NCBI GenBank assembly: GCA_026392115.1
Contig: JAPLCQ010000137.1
Location: 1 to 47,386, forward strand
DNA length: 47,386 nucleotides
Direction: 5' to 3'
Source of the DNA: Armatimonadota bacterium
Lineage (GTDB): Bacteria > Armatimonadota > Chthonomonadetes > Chthonomonadales > CAJBBX01
Below are positions 36,178 to 44,397 of the stretch, piece after piece. The notes under the pieces were generated by a model. It made no database searches. It was not told the DNA's origin and was given only the letters and a program-made list of their open reading frames with translations. Positions within the stretch are counted from its first letter, which is position 1, and each line of letters starts with the position of its first letter. The position numbers and the translations under genes are program-made.

Positions 36178-37278
36178 ATGCGAGAGATCAGGATCGGCAT
36201 CGTTGGTGTCGGGCAGATCGGCAAGCACCATCTGGAGCAGTACCGCAGCGTGCCCGGCGCCCGCGTGGTGGCCGCTTGCGACATCGATGCGCCCGAACTG
36301 GCGCGGGTCGCCGAGCGGTTCGGCATCGAGAGCGCCTACGCCGACTACAAGCAGCTCCTCCATCGCGACGACCTCGACTCGGTCGACGTCTGCCTCCACA
36401 ACAACCTCCACGCTCCGGTCACCATCGCCGCGCTGGAGTCCGGCAAACACGTCTACTGCTAGAAGCCCATGGCGGGCGCCTTCGCCGACGCCCAGGCCAT
36501 GATGGACGCCTCGGTCCGATGCGGCAAGATGCTCAGCATCCAGCTCGGGACCCTCTTCACGAACGAGAACCTGGCCGCGCTGGCGATCCGCGACGCGGGC
36601 ATGCTGGGCAAGCTCTATCACGCCCGCTCGGTGGGCTTCCGCCGCCGCGGTCGTCCGTTCGTCGACGGCTACGCGACCGACAACTTCGTCAAGAAGCATG
36701 TGGCCGCCGGCGGCGCACTCTATGATATGGGCGTCTATCACATAGCCCAGGTCCTCTTCCTGCTGGGCCTTCCGAAGGTGGAGCGCATCAGCGGGAAGGT
36801 CTACCAGGAGACCCCCATGGACGAAGCCCGGCGCGCGTCGTCGGGCTACGACGTGGAAGAGCTGGGGCTCGGGTTCGTGAAGTGCCACGACGGTCTGACC
36901 ATCGACATCGTCGAGGCCTGGGCCATGCACCTGGGCGGGCTCGACAGCAGCTGCATCCTCGGCTCGCAGGGCGGCCTCAAGTTGGACCCATTCGGCTACT
37001 TCACCACCACGGCCGACCTCGAGATGAATGGTTCGTTCGACTTGGGGGGCGTCTCCACGCGGCGCCACAGCCTCGACCCGAACCGCGAGTGCTACGACAG
37101 CGCCCAGCACCACTGGATCGGCGCCCAGCAGGGCCGCGTGCCGCTCTTGCCCACGGCTGAGACGGCGCTGAACACGATGCTCATCAGCGAGGGCATCTAC
37201 CTCTCCAACCGCCTGGGACGAGAGGTCACCGCCGACGAGGTGCGCCAGATGTCGGTTTCCACCGCGCTGAAGGTCTAG
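36178..37278 (+). pseudogene. Gfo/Idh/MocA-type oxidoreductase broken by an in-frame TAG
   Basis: Read through one stop codon, the gene gives a 366-residue MocA-family NAD(P)-dependent oxidoreductase. The dinucleotide site GIVGVGQIGKHHLEQY starts at residue 7, and the C-terminal domain is continuous to 37278. The single interruption is TAG at 36460-36462, exactly where the family motif GKHVYCEKPMA has Glu: here it reads VYC-stop-KPMA, a GAG to TAG change. The rest of the frame looks under selection (LYDMGVYHIAQVLFLLGLP). GGGAGGGAG precedes ATG 36178. A recent nonsense mutation, a sequencing error or recoding are possible. Confidence 0.88.
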
Positions 37279-37331
37279 CATAGGCGGCCGGGGCGGGCGC
37301 GCCGCCTTGGGCCAACAAGGGAGGCTGCGTC

Positions 37332-39079
37332 ATGATGGAACCAAGCCCCGCGTCCGGTACCCATACATTCGGCATCGAGGGCGGGCCGTTTGTGCTCGAC
37401 GGCCGGCCCTTCGTCATCCGCTCCGGCGAGATGCACTACCCGCGCGTCCCGAAGCCCTACTGGCGCCACCGGATGCGCTCCATGCGGGCCATGGGCCTCA
37501 ACACGCTCTGCACCTACGTCTTCTGGAATGCTCACGAGCCACGCCCGACATCCGGATTGCGGCCGAGGAGGGCCTCTGGACGCTGCTGAGGCCGGGCCCT
37601 TACATCTGCACCGAGTGGGACTTGGGCGGGCTGCCTGCGTGGCTCCTGAAGGAGCCGGACATGGTGATCCGAAGCCGCGACGCACGCTTCCTCGTTGCAG
37701 CCGATCGCTACCTGGCCGAGGTGGGCCGTCAGGTGTCGGGCATGGAGGTCGCCAAAGGCGGCTCCATCCTCATGACGCAGGTGGAGAACGAGTACGGCTC
37801 CTACGCCGCGGACCACGACTACATGGCTGCCATTCGCGACAGCATCCGCGGGGCGGGTTTCGACGGCCCCCTCTTCACCGCCGACGGCGCCTCCGACGAG
37901 ATGCTGGGCGGCGGGACGCTGCCGGATGTGCTACCCGCCATCAACTTCGGAGCCGGCGACCCCGAGTCCCAGTTCGCCAACCTGGCGCGGTTCAGGCAGG
38001 GCATCCCGCGGATGTGCGGCGAGTACTGGGGCGGCTGGTTCGACCATTGGCGCGATGAGCACCACCGTGTGAGCCCCGACGCCGTGGCCCAGGGCATCGA
38101 CTGGATGCTGGAGCGCGGCATCTCGTTCAGCCTCTACATGGCTCACGGCGGCACCACCTTCGGTTTCATGGCCGGCGCCAACTTCGGCGATGCCTACGAG
38201 CCCGACACGACCTCGTACGACACCGATGCGCCGCTGGACGAGTGCGGTCGGCCCACCGCCAAGTTCGACGCCGTCCGCGCCGCCATCGCGCGCCACACGC
38301 CCGGCTCCGAGGATTGGCCCTCGCTGCCGCAGGCGCCCGCCCTGGCCGCCACCGGGCAGGTCGCCTTCGACGGCGCCGCCGACCTCGCGGCCCTGGGTGT
38401 CCGGACGGAGACTGCCGCCGACCCGCTCGGCATGGAGACGCTCGACCAGGCCCACGGCTTCGTCCTCTACCGCCACGCCGCCACGGTCGCTGTGAGCGGC
38501 AGCCTGACGGGCGAACTGGTCCGCGACTACGCCCACGTCCGTGTGAACGGCCGCGCCGTCGGCGTCCTTGATCGTCGTCACGTGGCGGAGGGGATCGACG
38601 TCGCGCTGCAGCCGGGCGACGTGCTGGAGATTCTGGTCGAGAACCTGGGGCGCATTAACTTCGCCTCCAGGCTCCCAGGCGAGCGCAAGGGCATCCTCAC
38701 GCCCGTGGCCCTTGGCGGCGTCGATCTGGTGGGTTGGCAGTCTGTCTCAATCTCCTTGGCCGATCCGGCCTCCGCGAACTACGGCCCCCGCACGGGCGAT
38801 GGGCCCGTCATCTGGCGCGGGACGTTGCAGATCGGGGACCCGGCGGACACCTTCCTGGACATGGGCGCATGGCGCATGGGCCACGTCTGGATCAACGGTC
38901 GTCACCTGGGCCGCTACTGGTGCGAGGGGCCGCAGCAGTCCCTCTACTGCCCCGGCGTCTGGTTGCAGTCCGGGACTAACGAGGTGCTGGTGCTGGACCT
39001 GAGCGGCCAGGGCCCGTTCCCCATGGCGGGCGTCGCCGAGCCGATCTTCTTCACGCCGTCGGTGGTGGCCAAGGAGTAG
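37332..39079 (+). pseudogene. GH35 beta-galactosidase with an internal frame-breaking deletion
   Basis: The first frame gives GGPFVLDGRPFVIRSGEMHYPR and TLCTYVFWNAHEPRP. The family then continues in another frame with IRIAAEEGLW, LLRPGPYICTEWD and on to the end. Between HEP and RIAAEEG only 11 nt remain (near 37543-37553), whereas the family usually has about 17 residues, so roughly 40 nt were lost. Both catalytic glutamates survive in the downstream frame: E at 37790 (QVENEYGSY) and E at 38021 (CGEYWGGWF). The C-terminal beta domains (GHVWINGRHLGRYW) are complete. GGGAGG precedes ATG 37332. Probably a recently inactivated intracellular galactosidase. Confidence 0.87.
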
Positions 39080-39082
39080 TCC

Positions 39083-41020
39083 ATGACCCTCGAGCAGCTT
39101 GCCCAACTCTCGCCGGCCCAGTGGTTCTTCGACGTCCGCGACCAGTTGAAGAACCATGTATACGGTCGCTCCGAACGCGCGTTCGCCGCGGGTGACGCCG
39201 GCCGCGACGCCTTGGCGACGGCGGAGCAGGTGGCCGAGCGGCAGGCCTGCGTCCGTGAGCGGTTCGCCGCGTCGCTTGGAGGCCTGCCCTCGTCGGATAC
39301 GCCTATGGAGCCGGTCATCACCGGCGTCATACTGCGCGACGGCTTCCGCATCGAGAAGGTCATCTACCAGTCGCGCCCGCGCCACTACGTCACCGCCAAC
39401 CTCTACGTGCCGGATGGGCTGGAAGGGCCGACGGGCGCCGTGCTCTTCCTCTGCGGCCACGCCGAGGTCGCCAAGGCCTACCCGGAGTATCAGGCCGTCT
39501 GCCAGCGCCTGGCGCTCGCCGGGCTCGTCGTGCTGGCGCAGGACCCCATCGGTCAGGGCGAGCGGCTCAGCTACTGGGACGCCGCCGGCCGATCGGCCAC
39601 AGTAGGAGCCTGCTGCCCGGAGCATGACCACGCCGGGGCGCAATGCGTGCCGCTGGGCGACTTCCTGGCCAGGTACTTTGCCCACGACGCCATGCGCGGC
39701 CTGGACTACCTCTCCTCCCGGCCCGAGGTCGACCCCGCCCGCCTTGGCGTCACCGGCAACTCGGGCGGCGGCACGCAGTCGTCCCTGCTCATGCTTCTCG
39801 ACCCGCGTCTGGCCGCGGCGGCGCCGGGCACCTTCATCATGAACCGCGCCACCTACCAGCGGACGGGCGGCGCGCAGGACGCCGAGCAGATCTGGCCCGG
39901 CTTCACCGCCGCGGGCTGCGACCATGAGGATATCGTCATGGCCATGGCGCCCAAGCCGGTGCGCGTCCTGGCGGTGACCGATGATTTCTTCCCTATCGAG
40001 GGGACCCGCCGCACAGTCCAGCGGTGCAAGCGCATCTGGGGGCTCTTCGGCCGCGAGGAGTGCGTCGACCTGGTGGAGGATGTCTCCGGCCACGCCTACA
40101 CGCCGCCGCTGGCGCGAGCCGCCACGGCCTTCTTCACGCGCCACCTGCTGGGCCGCGAGGTGGTGGTGGACGAAGGGCGCGTTGCCCCGTTGGCCGCGTC
40201 GGACCTCTGGTGTACTCGCTCGGGGCAGGTGCAGGGCGAGGTCGCAGGCGCCGAGTTCGCCTTTGAGGCCAACCTGGGCCGCCTACAGGAAGTGACCGCG
40301 GCCCGTACCGCGGGGCTCTCCGCCGAAGCGGCCGATTGGCTCCGCGAGCAGGTGTTGCGTGACCGGACGCCGTGCGACCTCAACCCCCGCGTCTACCTCC
40401 GCACCGACTGGGAGGGGCTCCCCGTGGAGGCGCGCGTCTGGTGGTCGCAGGAGGGCCTGATGGGCCACTCGCTTCTCTTCCGCCCGGCCGAGGCGGCCGA
40501 CAACGCGCGGCTGACGCTGGCGGTCTGGGACGGCGGATGCTCTGCCGTGGCCTGTCGCGCCGAAGCCATCCGCAGCGCCTGCGCCGCCGGGCGGGCCGTA
40601 ATGGTGCTGGACGTGAGTGGCATGGGCGCACTGAAGCCATTCCCGCTGAACGATGCCTACCCAACCGATGGCTTCTACGGCGTCATCCACAAGCTCTCGG
40701 ACGATCTGATGTGGCTCGGCGACAGCCTCTGCGCGCTACGCGTCTACGACGTGCTGCGGGCGCTGGACCTCGCCGTCATCATTCCGGGGCTCGACGCAAG
40801 GCGCATCGACGTTCTGGCGGCGGGGAAGTGCGGCATCTACGGCCGCCTGGCCGCGGCGCTGGACGACCGGATCGCCTCCGTAGACCTGGCCGGCGGGCCT
40901 ACGTCCTGCGCCGCCTGGGTAGGGGAGCGCCTCTACGACAGCGACAACGTCAAGGCGCTGCTTCTGCCGGGGATGCTGCGCTGGTTCGATCTTGCGGACT
41001 TGCCGGCCGGCCCCAGATAG
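39083..41020 (+). CDS. Alpha/beta-hydrolase, acetyl-xylan-esterase-like (no signal peptide)
   Basis: The 645-residue protein has a hydrolase fold with nucleophile elbow GVTGNSGGGTQ, a candidate acid in VTDDFFPIEG, and the His in DVSGHAYTPPLARA. The C-terminal 250 residues (from about 395) resemble a second, inactive hydrolase lobe, as in the paralogue at 8255-10159. Unlike that one it has no signal peptide, so it acts inside the cell. AAGGAG precedes ATG 39083, 3 nt after the broken GH35 gene. Role: removing acyl groups from imported sugars (inference). Confidence 0.82.
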   Translation: MTLEQLAQLSPAQWFFDVRDQLKNHVYGRSERAFAAGDAGRDALATAEQVAERQACVRERFAASLGGLPSSDTPMEPVITGVILRDGFRIEKVIYQSRPRHYVTANLYVPDGLEGPTGAVLFLCGHAEVAKAYPEYQAVCQRLALAGLVVLAQDPIGQGERLSYWDAAGRSATVGACCPEHDHAGAQCVPLGDFLARYFAHDAMRGLDYLSSRPEVDPARLGVTGNSGGGTQSSLLMLLDPRLAAAAPGTFIMNRATYQRTGGAQDAEQIWPGFTAAGCDHEDIVMAMAPKPVRVLAVTDDFFPIEGTRRTVQRCKRIWGLFGREECVDLVEDVSGHAYTPPLARAATAFFTRHLLGREVVVDEGRVAPLAASDLWCTRSGQVQGEVAGAEFAFEANLGRLQEVTAARTAGLSAEAADWLREQVLRDRTPCDLNPRVYLRTDWEGLPVEARVWWSQEGLMGHSLLFRPAEAADNARLTLAVWDGGCSAVACRAEAIRSACAAGRAVMVLDVSGMGALKPFPLNDAYPTDGFYGVIHKLSDDLMWLGDSLCALRVYDVLRALDLAVIIPGLDARRIDVLAAGKCGIYGRLAAALDDRIASVDLAGGPTSCAAWVGERLYDSDNVKALLLPGMLRWFDLADLPAGPR

Positions 41021-41030
41021 ACACTAAGGG

Positions 41031-41052
41031 CCGCCCCAGAGTTCTGGAGCGG
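41031..41052. terminator. Short hairpin between convergent esterase and RT-1 genes
   Basis: CCGC-C-CCAG pairs with CTGG-A-GCGG around a 4-nt loop. There is no U-tract on either strand. Its location in the 42-bp gap between convergent genes suggests a weak bidirectional terminator. Confidence 0.35.
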
Positions 41053-41062
41053 ACCGCGCCGC

Positions 41063-42322
41063 CTACGCCTGTACGTGGGCCAGGGGGGTGTGGCAGCCGT
41101 TGCAGCCGGTGCAGACCGCCTGCTCGCCGCGCTGGGCCAGCCATGAGCGCACCTTGGCGCAACGGACGGGCGGCACGTCGGTCTTCAGGCCGGCCAGGCG
41201 GCCGCGGAACTTGGCCGCGTCGTGGCCCGGTGCGGCCGCCAGGGCGCGGGTGGCGAACGCCGCACCGGCGGAGCCCAGGCGGCCGGCGGCGTAGAGCAGG
41301 ATGCTCTTGTGCTCGCCGGACGGCTTGGCGCCCGAGGCGGCGGCGTCGGCGATGGCGCCCACCACGGCGCAACCGCCCACAAGCTGCTGCACGGGCGCGC
41401 CGTAGCGGCCGCTGAGAGCCTCCTGCACCGCCGGCGAGTCGCCGGCAGGCGTTAGGCCCAGGATGGGCGCGGGACGGCCGTCCGCGCCGAAGCGCGTCTT
41501 GAGGTAGGTGAAGCCCTCGCTTGCAGGGGTCACCGCGGTCTTGGCCTCGTTCACCGCCAGCCCCAGCTTGTCCAGGGCGCGGGCGAACGCCGCAAGGGCG
41601 TCGTAGGCCTCCTCCTGGGTGCGGCACGCCACGGCCATGTCGTCGCAGAAGCGGACGACGCCGGGGTAGCGGAGCTGCGCGCCGCGGTCGAAGCCCTTGA
41701 GGTACAGGTTGCTGAGCAGGTTGGAGACCGGCGCGCCCTGGCAGAGGCCGCGGGCCGGACCCGGCGACTGGGCCTCGACCTGGCGCATGACGGCGTCGAC
41801 CAACGCTGCATCGTCGGTCACGCGGGCCACGGTCTCGCGCATCAGGTCGTGCGGGATGCTGTCGAAGAAGCCGCGGACGTCGGTGCGCATGATCCACGGG
41901 CGGCCGGCGGCGATGGCGCGCGACAGGGCGTCGAGGGCCGTGGTCGAGCAGTGGCCCGGGCGGTAGGCGTGGTTGACCTGCGGGTTGCCGACCTCCACCG
42001 TCGGCCGGAGCGCCGCGCACATGGCGGCCTGCACCACGCGGTCGCGGACGCTCACCAGGCCGATGGTGCGCGCCTTGCCGTCGGGCTCGAGGAACGTCAC
42101 GCGCTTGGCAGGCAGGGGCTCGTAGGTGCCGGTGCGGAGGGCGATGCCGATCGCCTCCAGGTTCGCCTCGGCGTTGCGCGCGAACCCGCCCACGGTCTGG
42201 CCGTCGACGCCGGGGCAGCGGCGACGCTCGGCGACGCGGCCCCATGCGGTGGCCAGCGAACGGCCCTGGGCGATGCCCTCCAGGCTCGGGCGGGCGGTGG
42301 TGCGGCAGGCGGAGGTGTACAT
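41063..42322 (-). CDS. Reverse transcriptase RT-1 with C-terminal five-Cys (PriL-like) module
   Basis: The 419-residue protein starts at ATG 42322 behind GAGAGGGG. The RT palm is clear: RTIGLVSVRDRVVQAAM (motif 2 region), HAYRPGHC, the first catalytic Asp D148 in MRTDVRGFFD, GLCQGAPVSNLLSNLYL (motif 4/B), and FCDD at 225-228. The C-terminal 100 residues carry C318, C388, C404, C407 and C410. The core GRLG...PPVRCAKVRSWL...TPL aligns with the end of RT-2. No maturase X or endonuclease domain is present, so it is not a standard group II intron protein. It lies downstream of the unknown 42509-43138 gene in a minus-strand operon. Role: probably cDNA synthesis linked to spacer acquisition (inference). 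Confidence 0.88.
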   Translation of the reverse strand: MYTSACRTTARPSLEGIAQGRSLATAWGRVAERRRCPGVDGQTVGGFARNAEANLEAIGIALRTGTYEPLPAKRVTFLEPDGKARTIGLVSVRDRVVQAAMCAALRPTVEVGNPQVNHAYRPGHCSTTALDALSRAIAAGRPWIMRTDVRGFFDSIPHDLMRETVARVTDDAALVDAVMRQVEAQSPGPARGLCQGAPVSNLLSNLYLKGFDRGAQLRYPGVVRFCDDMAVACRTQEEAYDALAAFARALDKLGLAVNEAKTAVTPASEGFTYLKTRFGADGRPAPILGLTPAGDSPAVQEALSGRYGAPVQQLVGGCAVVGAIADAAASGAKPSGEHKSILLYAAGRLGSAGAAFATRALAAAPGHDAAKFRGRLAGLKTDVPPVRCAKVRSWLAQRGEQAVCTGCNGCHTPLAHVQA

Positions 42323-42390
42323 GGCGATGGCCCCTCTCCGATCGCAGCCGGGCCCTGATGCCGGACGCGCGCGCAACCGCGGCGAACGGC

Positions 42391-42482
42391 GCCCCGCATG
42401 GTGCGGGGGTCAGGCCAGGCGATCCGCCGCTTCCGCAGCAGACCGCGATCTTGTGGGCCCCGCAGGGAGGCCCAGGAGGGGC
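42391..42482 (-). promoter_or_regulatory. Structured leader element, copy A, upstream of RT-1
   Basis: This region shares with 43209-43310 a 25-nt block (42391-42415, 22 of 25 identical; plus-strand core GCCCCGCA, GGT, CGGGGGTC) and a 9-nt block CCGCGATCT (42443-42451). The 25-nt block folds as CCCCGC/GCGGGG. A second hairpin TGGGCC/GGCCCA lies at 42454-42474. On the minus strand the element ends about 69 nt before the RT-1 start. Confidence 0.65.
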
Positions 42483-42508
42483 GGCACGGGGCCGCCGGGT
42501 CGGGCTAT

Positions 42509-43138
42509 CTATCCGGCAACGGCTGCGGCTGATGGTCGGATCGGCGGCGCCCGTCTCGACCCGGCTTCCGGAGCCTCATCGTCAGCGATGAGGCCCAGTT
42601 CGCGAGCCGCCGCGTGGCCGTAGCGGCGGATGTCGCGGCAGTAGTTGGAGCGGAGGACCGCCGCCGTGGCCGTGAGGCCGAAGCGGCGATGCATGGCCTC
42701 CGCCACGTCATCCCAGTCGGTATCGTACGTCAGGCGCAGCCCCGCCGCGTAGGCCCGGTGGGTCGGCATGCCCACGGCGTCCAGCGCGCGGAGGAGGTCC
42801 CCCGCGGTGAGGCCCTGAGTGCGCTCCTCCGCCGGCATCTCGTCGCGCAGCTCCAGACGCATCTGGGCCAGCGGCGAGCGGGCAAGGGCGGCCAGGGTGC
42901 GGCGAACGCGGCTGTAGTAGGTATGCCGCGCCACGCGCATCTGGTCCTCGGCCGGCAGGTGGGACGCGCAGCGGCGGACCCACGCGGCGATGGCGTCGGC
43001 GACGTTGTAGACCGCGTCGATGCCGTCCGGGATGGACTGCACCGAGGCGCGGGCGGCCAGGCGGTCGGCGGCAAGGCGCAGCTGCAGCCAGACCTGCTCG
43101 TGGGTGCGGTCCTGCGGAGCGGCGGAGGATGCGGTCAT
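42509..43138 (-). CDS. Unknown protein encoded upstream of RT-1
   Basis: The 209-residue protein is predicted largely helical and soluble; I recognise no family. It starts at ATG 43138 with GAAGGGG about 10 nt upstream. The N-terminal third (THEQVWLQLRLAADRLAARAS, DAVYNVADAIAAWVRRC) is amphipathic helix. The last third, DWDDVAEAMHRRFGLTATAA followed by VLRSNYCRDIRRYGHAAARELG, has the look of a helix-turn-helix or sigma region 4-like segment. It has its own consensus promoter and a copy of the leader element upstream. It may regulate the locus or act as an RT partner; both are guesses. Confidence 0.7.
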   Translation of the reverse strand: MTASSAAPQDRTHEQVWLQLRLAADRLAARASVQSIPDGIDAVYNVADAIAAWVRRCASHLPAEDQMRVARHTYYSRVRRTLAALARSPLAQMRLELRDEMPAEERTQGLTAGDLLRALDAVGMPTHRAYAAGLRLTYDTDWDDVAEAMHRRFGLTATAAVLRSNYCRDIRRYGHAAARELGLIADDEAPEAGSRRAPPIRPSAAAVAG

Positions 43139-43208
43139 GGTTCGGAACCCCTTCCGACCGCGATGCCTCAACCCGCGCTACCCACCCGGAATCCGGGCGA
43201 CCAGTGCA

Positions 43209-43310
43209 GCCCCGCAAGGTACGGGGGTCGGGCGAGGGACCACCCGGAGGCGGTCCGCGATCTGGGGGTTCCCGAACGGAGGGGAACCGAAGCCGCACCG
43301 GGCAACCATC
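43209..43310 (-). promoter_or_regulatory. Structured leader element, copy B, upstream of the unknown gene
   Basis: Block 1 lies at 43209-43233 and block 2 (CCGCGATCT) at 43255-43263, 46 nt apart by start versus 52 in copy A. A 7-bp perfect hairpin GGTTCCC (43267-43273)/GGGAACC (43282-43288) follows, and GGACC/GGTCC lies between the blocks. The element is inside the transcribed leader of the promoter at 43328-43356 and ends about 70 nt before the start codon, matching copy A's position. Confidence 0.65.
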
Positions 43311-43327
43311 ACTCCGTGCGGATCGCC

Positions 43328-43356
43328 AGTATATAACCAACCCAGCCCGTTGTCAA
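43328..43356 (-). promoter_or_regulatory. Consensus sigma70 promoter for the unknown-gene/RT-1 operon
   Basis: On the minus strand TTGACA (43351-43356) and TATACT (43328-43333) are separated by exactly 17 nt. Transcription would begin near 43321, giving a leader of about 183 nt that contains element copy B. This is one of the few AT-rich stretches of the region. Confidence 0.8.
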
Positions 43357-43366
43357 CCCCTGACGC

Positions 43367-43384
43367 CAAATTCGAGCAAATTCG
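43367..43384. repeat. Direct repeat CAAATTCG x2, 10-bp period, in the divergent promoter region
   Basis: CAAATTCG occurs at 43367-43374 and 43377-43384, one helical turn apart, just outside the -35 of the minus-strand promoter. It lies between the two divergent arms, so it could bind a shared regulator. The rest of 43385-43477 shows only GC-rich sequence and the AAGGAG site of the next gene; no plus-strand promoter is clear. Confidence 0.4.
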
Positions 43385-43477
43385 CGCCGGCGCGCCGCAT
43401 CTCGACGGCCGTGCGCCTTGAGTCCATGGAGCGGCGCCGTCTGAGCGGTCGCGCCGCCAAACCAGAAGGAGATCCCG

Positions 43478-44344
43478 ATGCTCGAAGCCCTGTTCGGTAT
43501 AGGCAGCCTCATCATATCCACCATCGCCCGCGTCTTCCGCGATACCGTGAAGGCCATCGTGCTGGAGGCGGTCCGGGAGATCATCCAGCCGCGCCCCGGG
43601 ACGGCCGCCGCCTCGCCGCGCCACATGGCCGACGTGACGAGCGCCGACCACCAGATCGAGGACCTGGAGCGGAAGCTCAGCCGCGACGGATGCCTCTCGA
43701 CCCGCGACGCCGAGACGCTCGACGAGCTTCGCCGCAGACGCGATGCCGCCGCCTCCGCCTACCGGAAGGCCCGTGCCGGCGAGGTGGCCGCCGAGGCCGG
43801 GGGCAGCGATTATGTCTCCCCGATCCTCGACCCGCGCCACGCCAACGTCCTGCAGTACCACACCGGCACCCTGGTGTTGGAGAAGCGTTGCCCCGCCTGC
43901 GGGTGCCCCATGGCGCTCCAGCACCGGACCGTGCCCGATCCCGAGCTGGGCGACTTCTTCTGGGCCTGTACAGCGTTCTACGACGGCCGCAAGTGCAAGC
44001 CGATCCCATTCCGCCCGGCCGATGTGCAGATGATCCACAAGGCCGGCATACCGGAGATGGAGGTCGACCGCCACGACATTGCCATTATCGGCAGGCAGCC
44101 GGTGGTGCAGGAGTCGGTCCGCCGCCGCGTGGCCGAACATGTGGGCGAACCCGACGACCATGTCCTATGCCCGATGCACCACCGCCCTATGGTCCTGAGA
44201 CAGAAGAAGGAGCACGACGGCACCGTGCTCGACATGTACCACCTGCGCTGCGTCCACGACGGCTGCTCGCAGATGATGAAGCTCAAGACCCTGCCCCAGT
44301 TGGCCGCCTACCTGCGCCGATCCGAGGGGACGGGGATCGTGTAG
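43478..44344 (+). CDS. Zinc-ribbon protein with hydrophobic N-terminus, CRISPR/RT-associated
   Basis: The 288-residue protein begins with a hydrophobic then amphipathic helix (MLEALFGIGSLIISTIARVF), followed by a probable coiled coil (about 56-100: HQIEDLERKLSRD, LDELRRRRDAAASAYRKA). Two cysteine clusters follow. The first, CPACGCPMALQHRT with FFWACTAFYDGRKC, resembles the topoisomerase I C-terminal zinc ribbon that binds single-stranded DNA. The second is CPMHHRPMVLRQKK with LRCVHDGCSQMMK. AAGGAG precedes ATG 43478. It is 53 nt upstream of RT-2 in the same operon. I know no named family; nucleic-acid binding, perhaps at the membrane, is inferred. Confidence 0.75.
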   Translation: MLEALFGIGSLIISTIARVFRDTVKAIVLEAVREIIQPRPGTAAASPRHMADVTSADHQIEDLERKLSRDGCLSTRDAETLDELRRRRDAAASAYRKARAGEVAAEAGGSDYVSPILDPRHANVLQYHTGTLVLEKRCPACGCPMALQHRTVPDPELGDFFWACTAFYDGRKCKPIPFRPADVQMIHKAGIPEMEVDRHDIAIIGRQPVVQESVRRRVAEHVGEPDDHVLCPMHHRPMVLRQKKEHDGTVLDMYHLRCVHDGCSQMMKLKTLPQLAAYLRRSEGTGIV

Positions 44345-44397
44345 GACGCCCTGCGCCGCGATCGCCGACAACCCATGCTTCAAGGAGGAAGCAACCC

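Noticed and set aside
36178-37278. General UAG reassignment in this genome
   Set aside because: Several clear genes end with TAG at the expected length (trpC, trpF, trpG, plsC, the UroD-like gene at 35080).
41063-42322. Group II intron with its maturase
   Set aside because: The RT has no maturase X or endonuclease domain, and no domain V-like hairpin was seen next to it.
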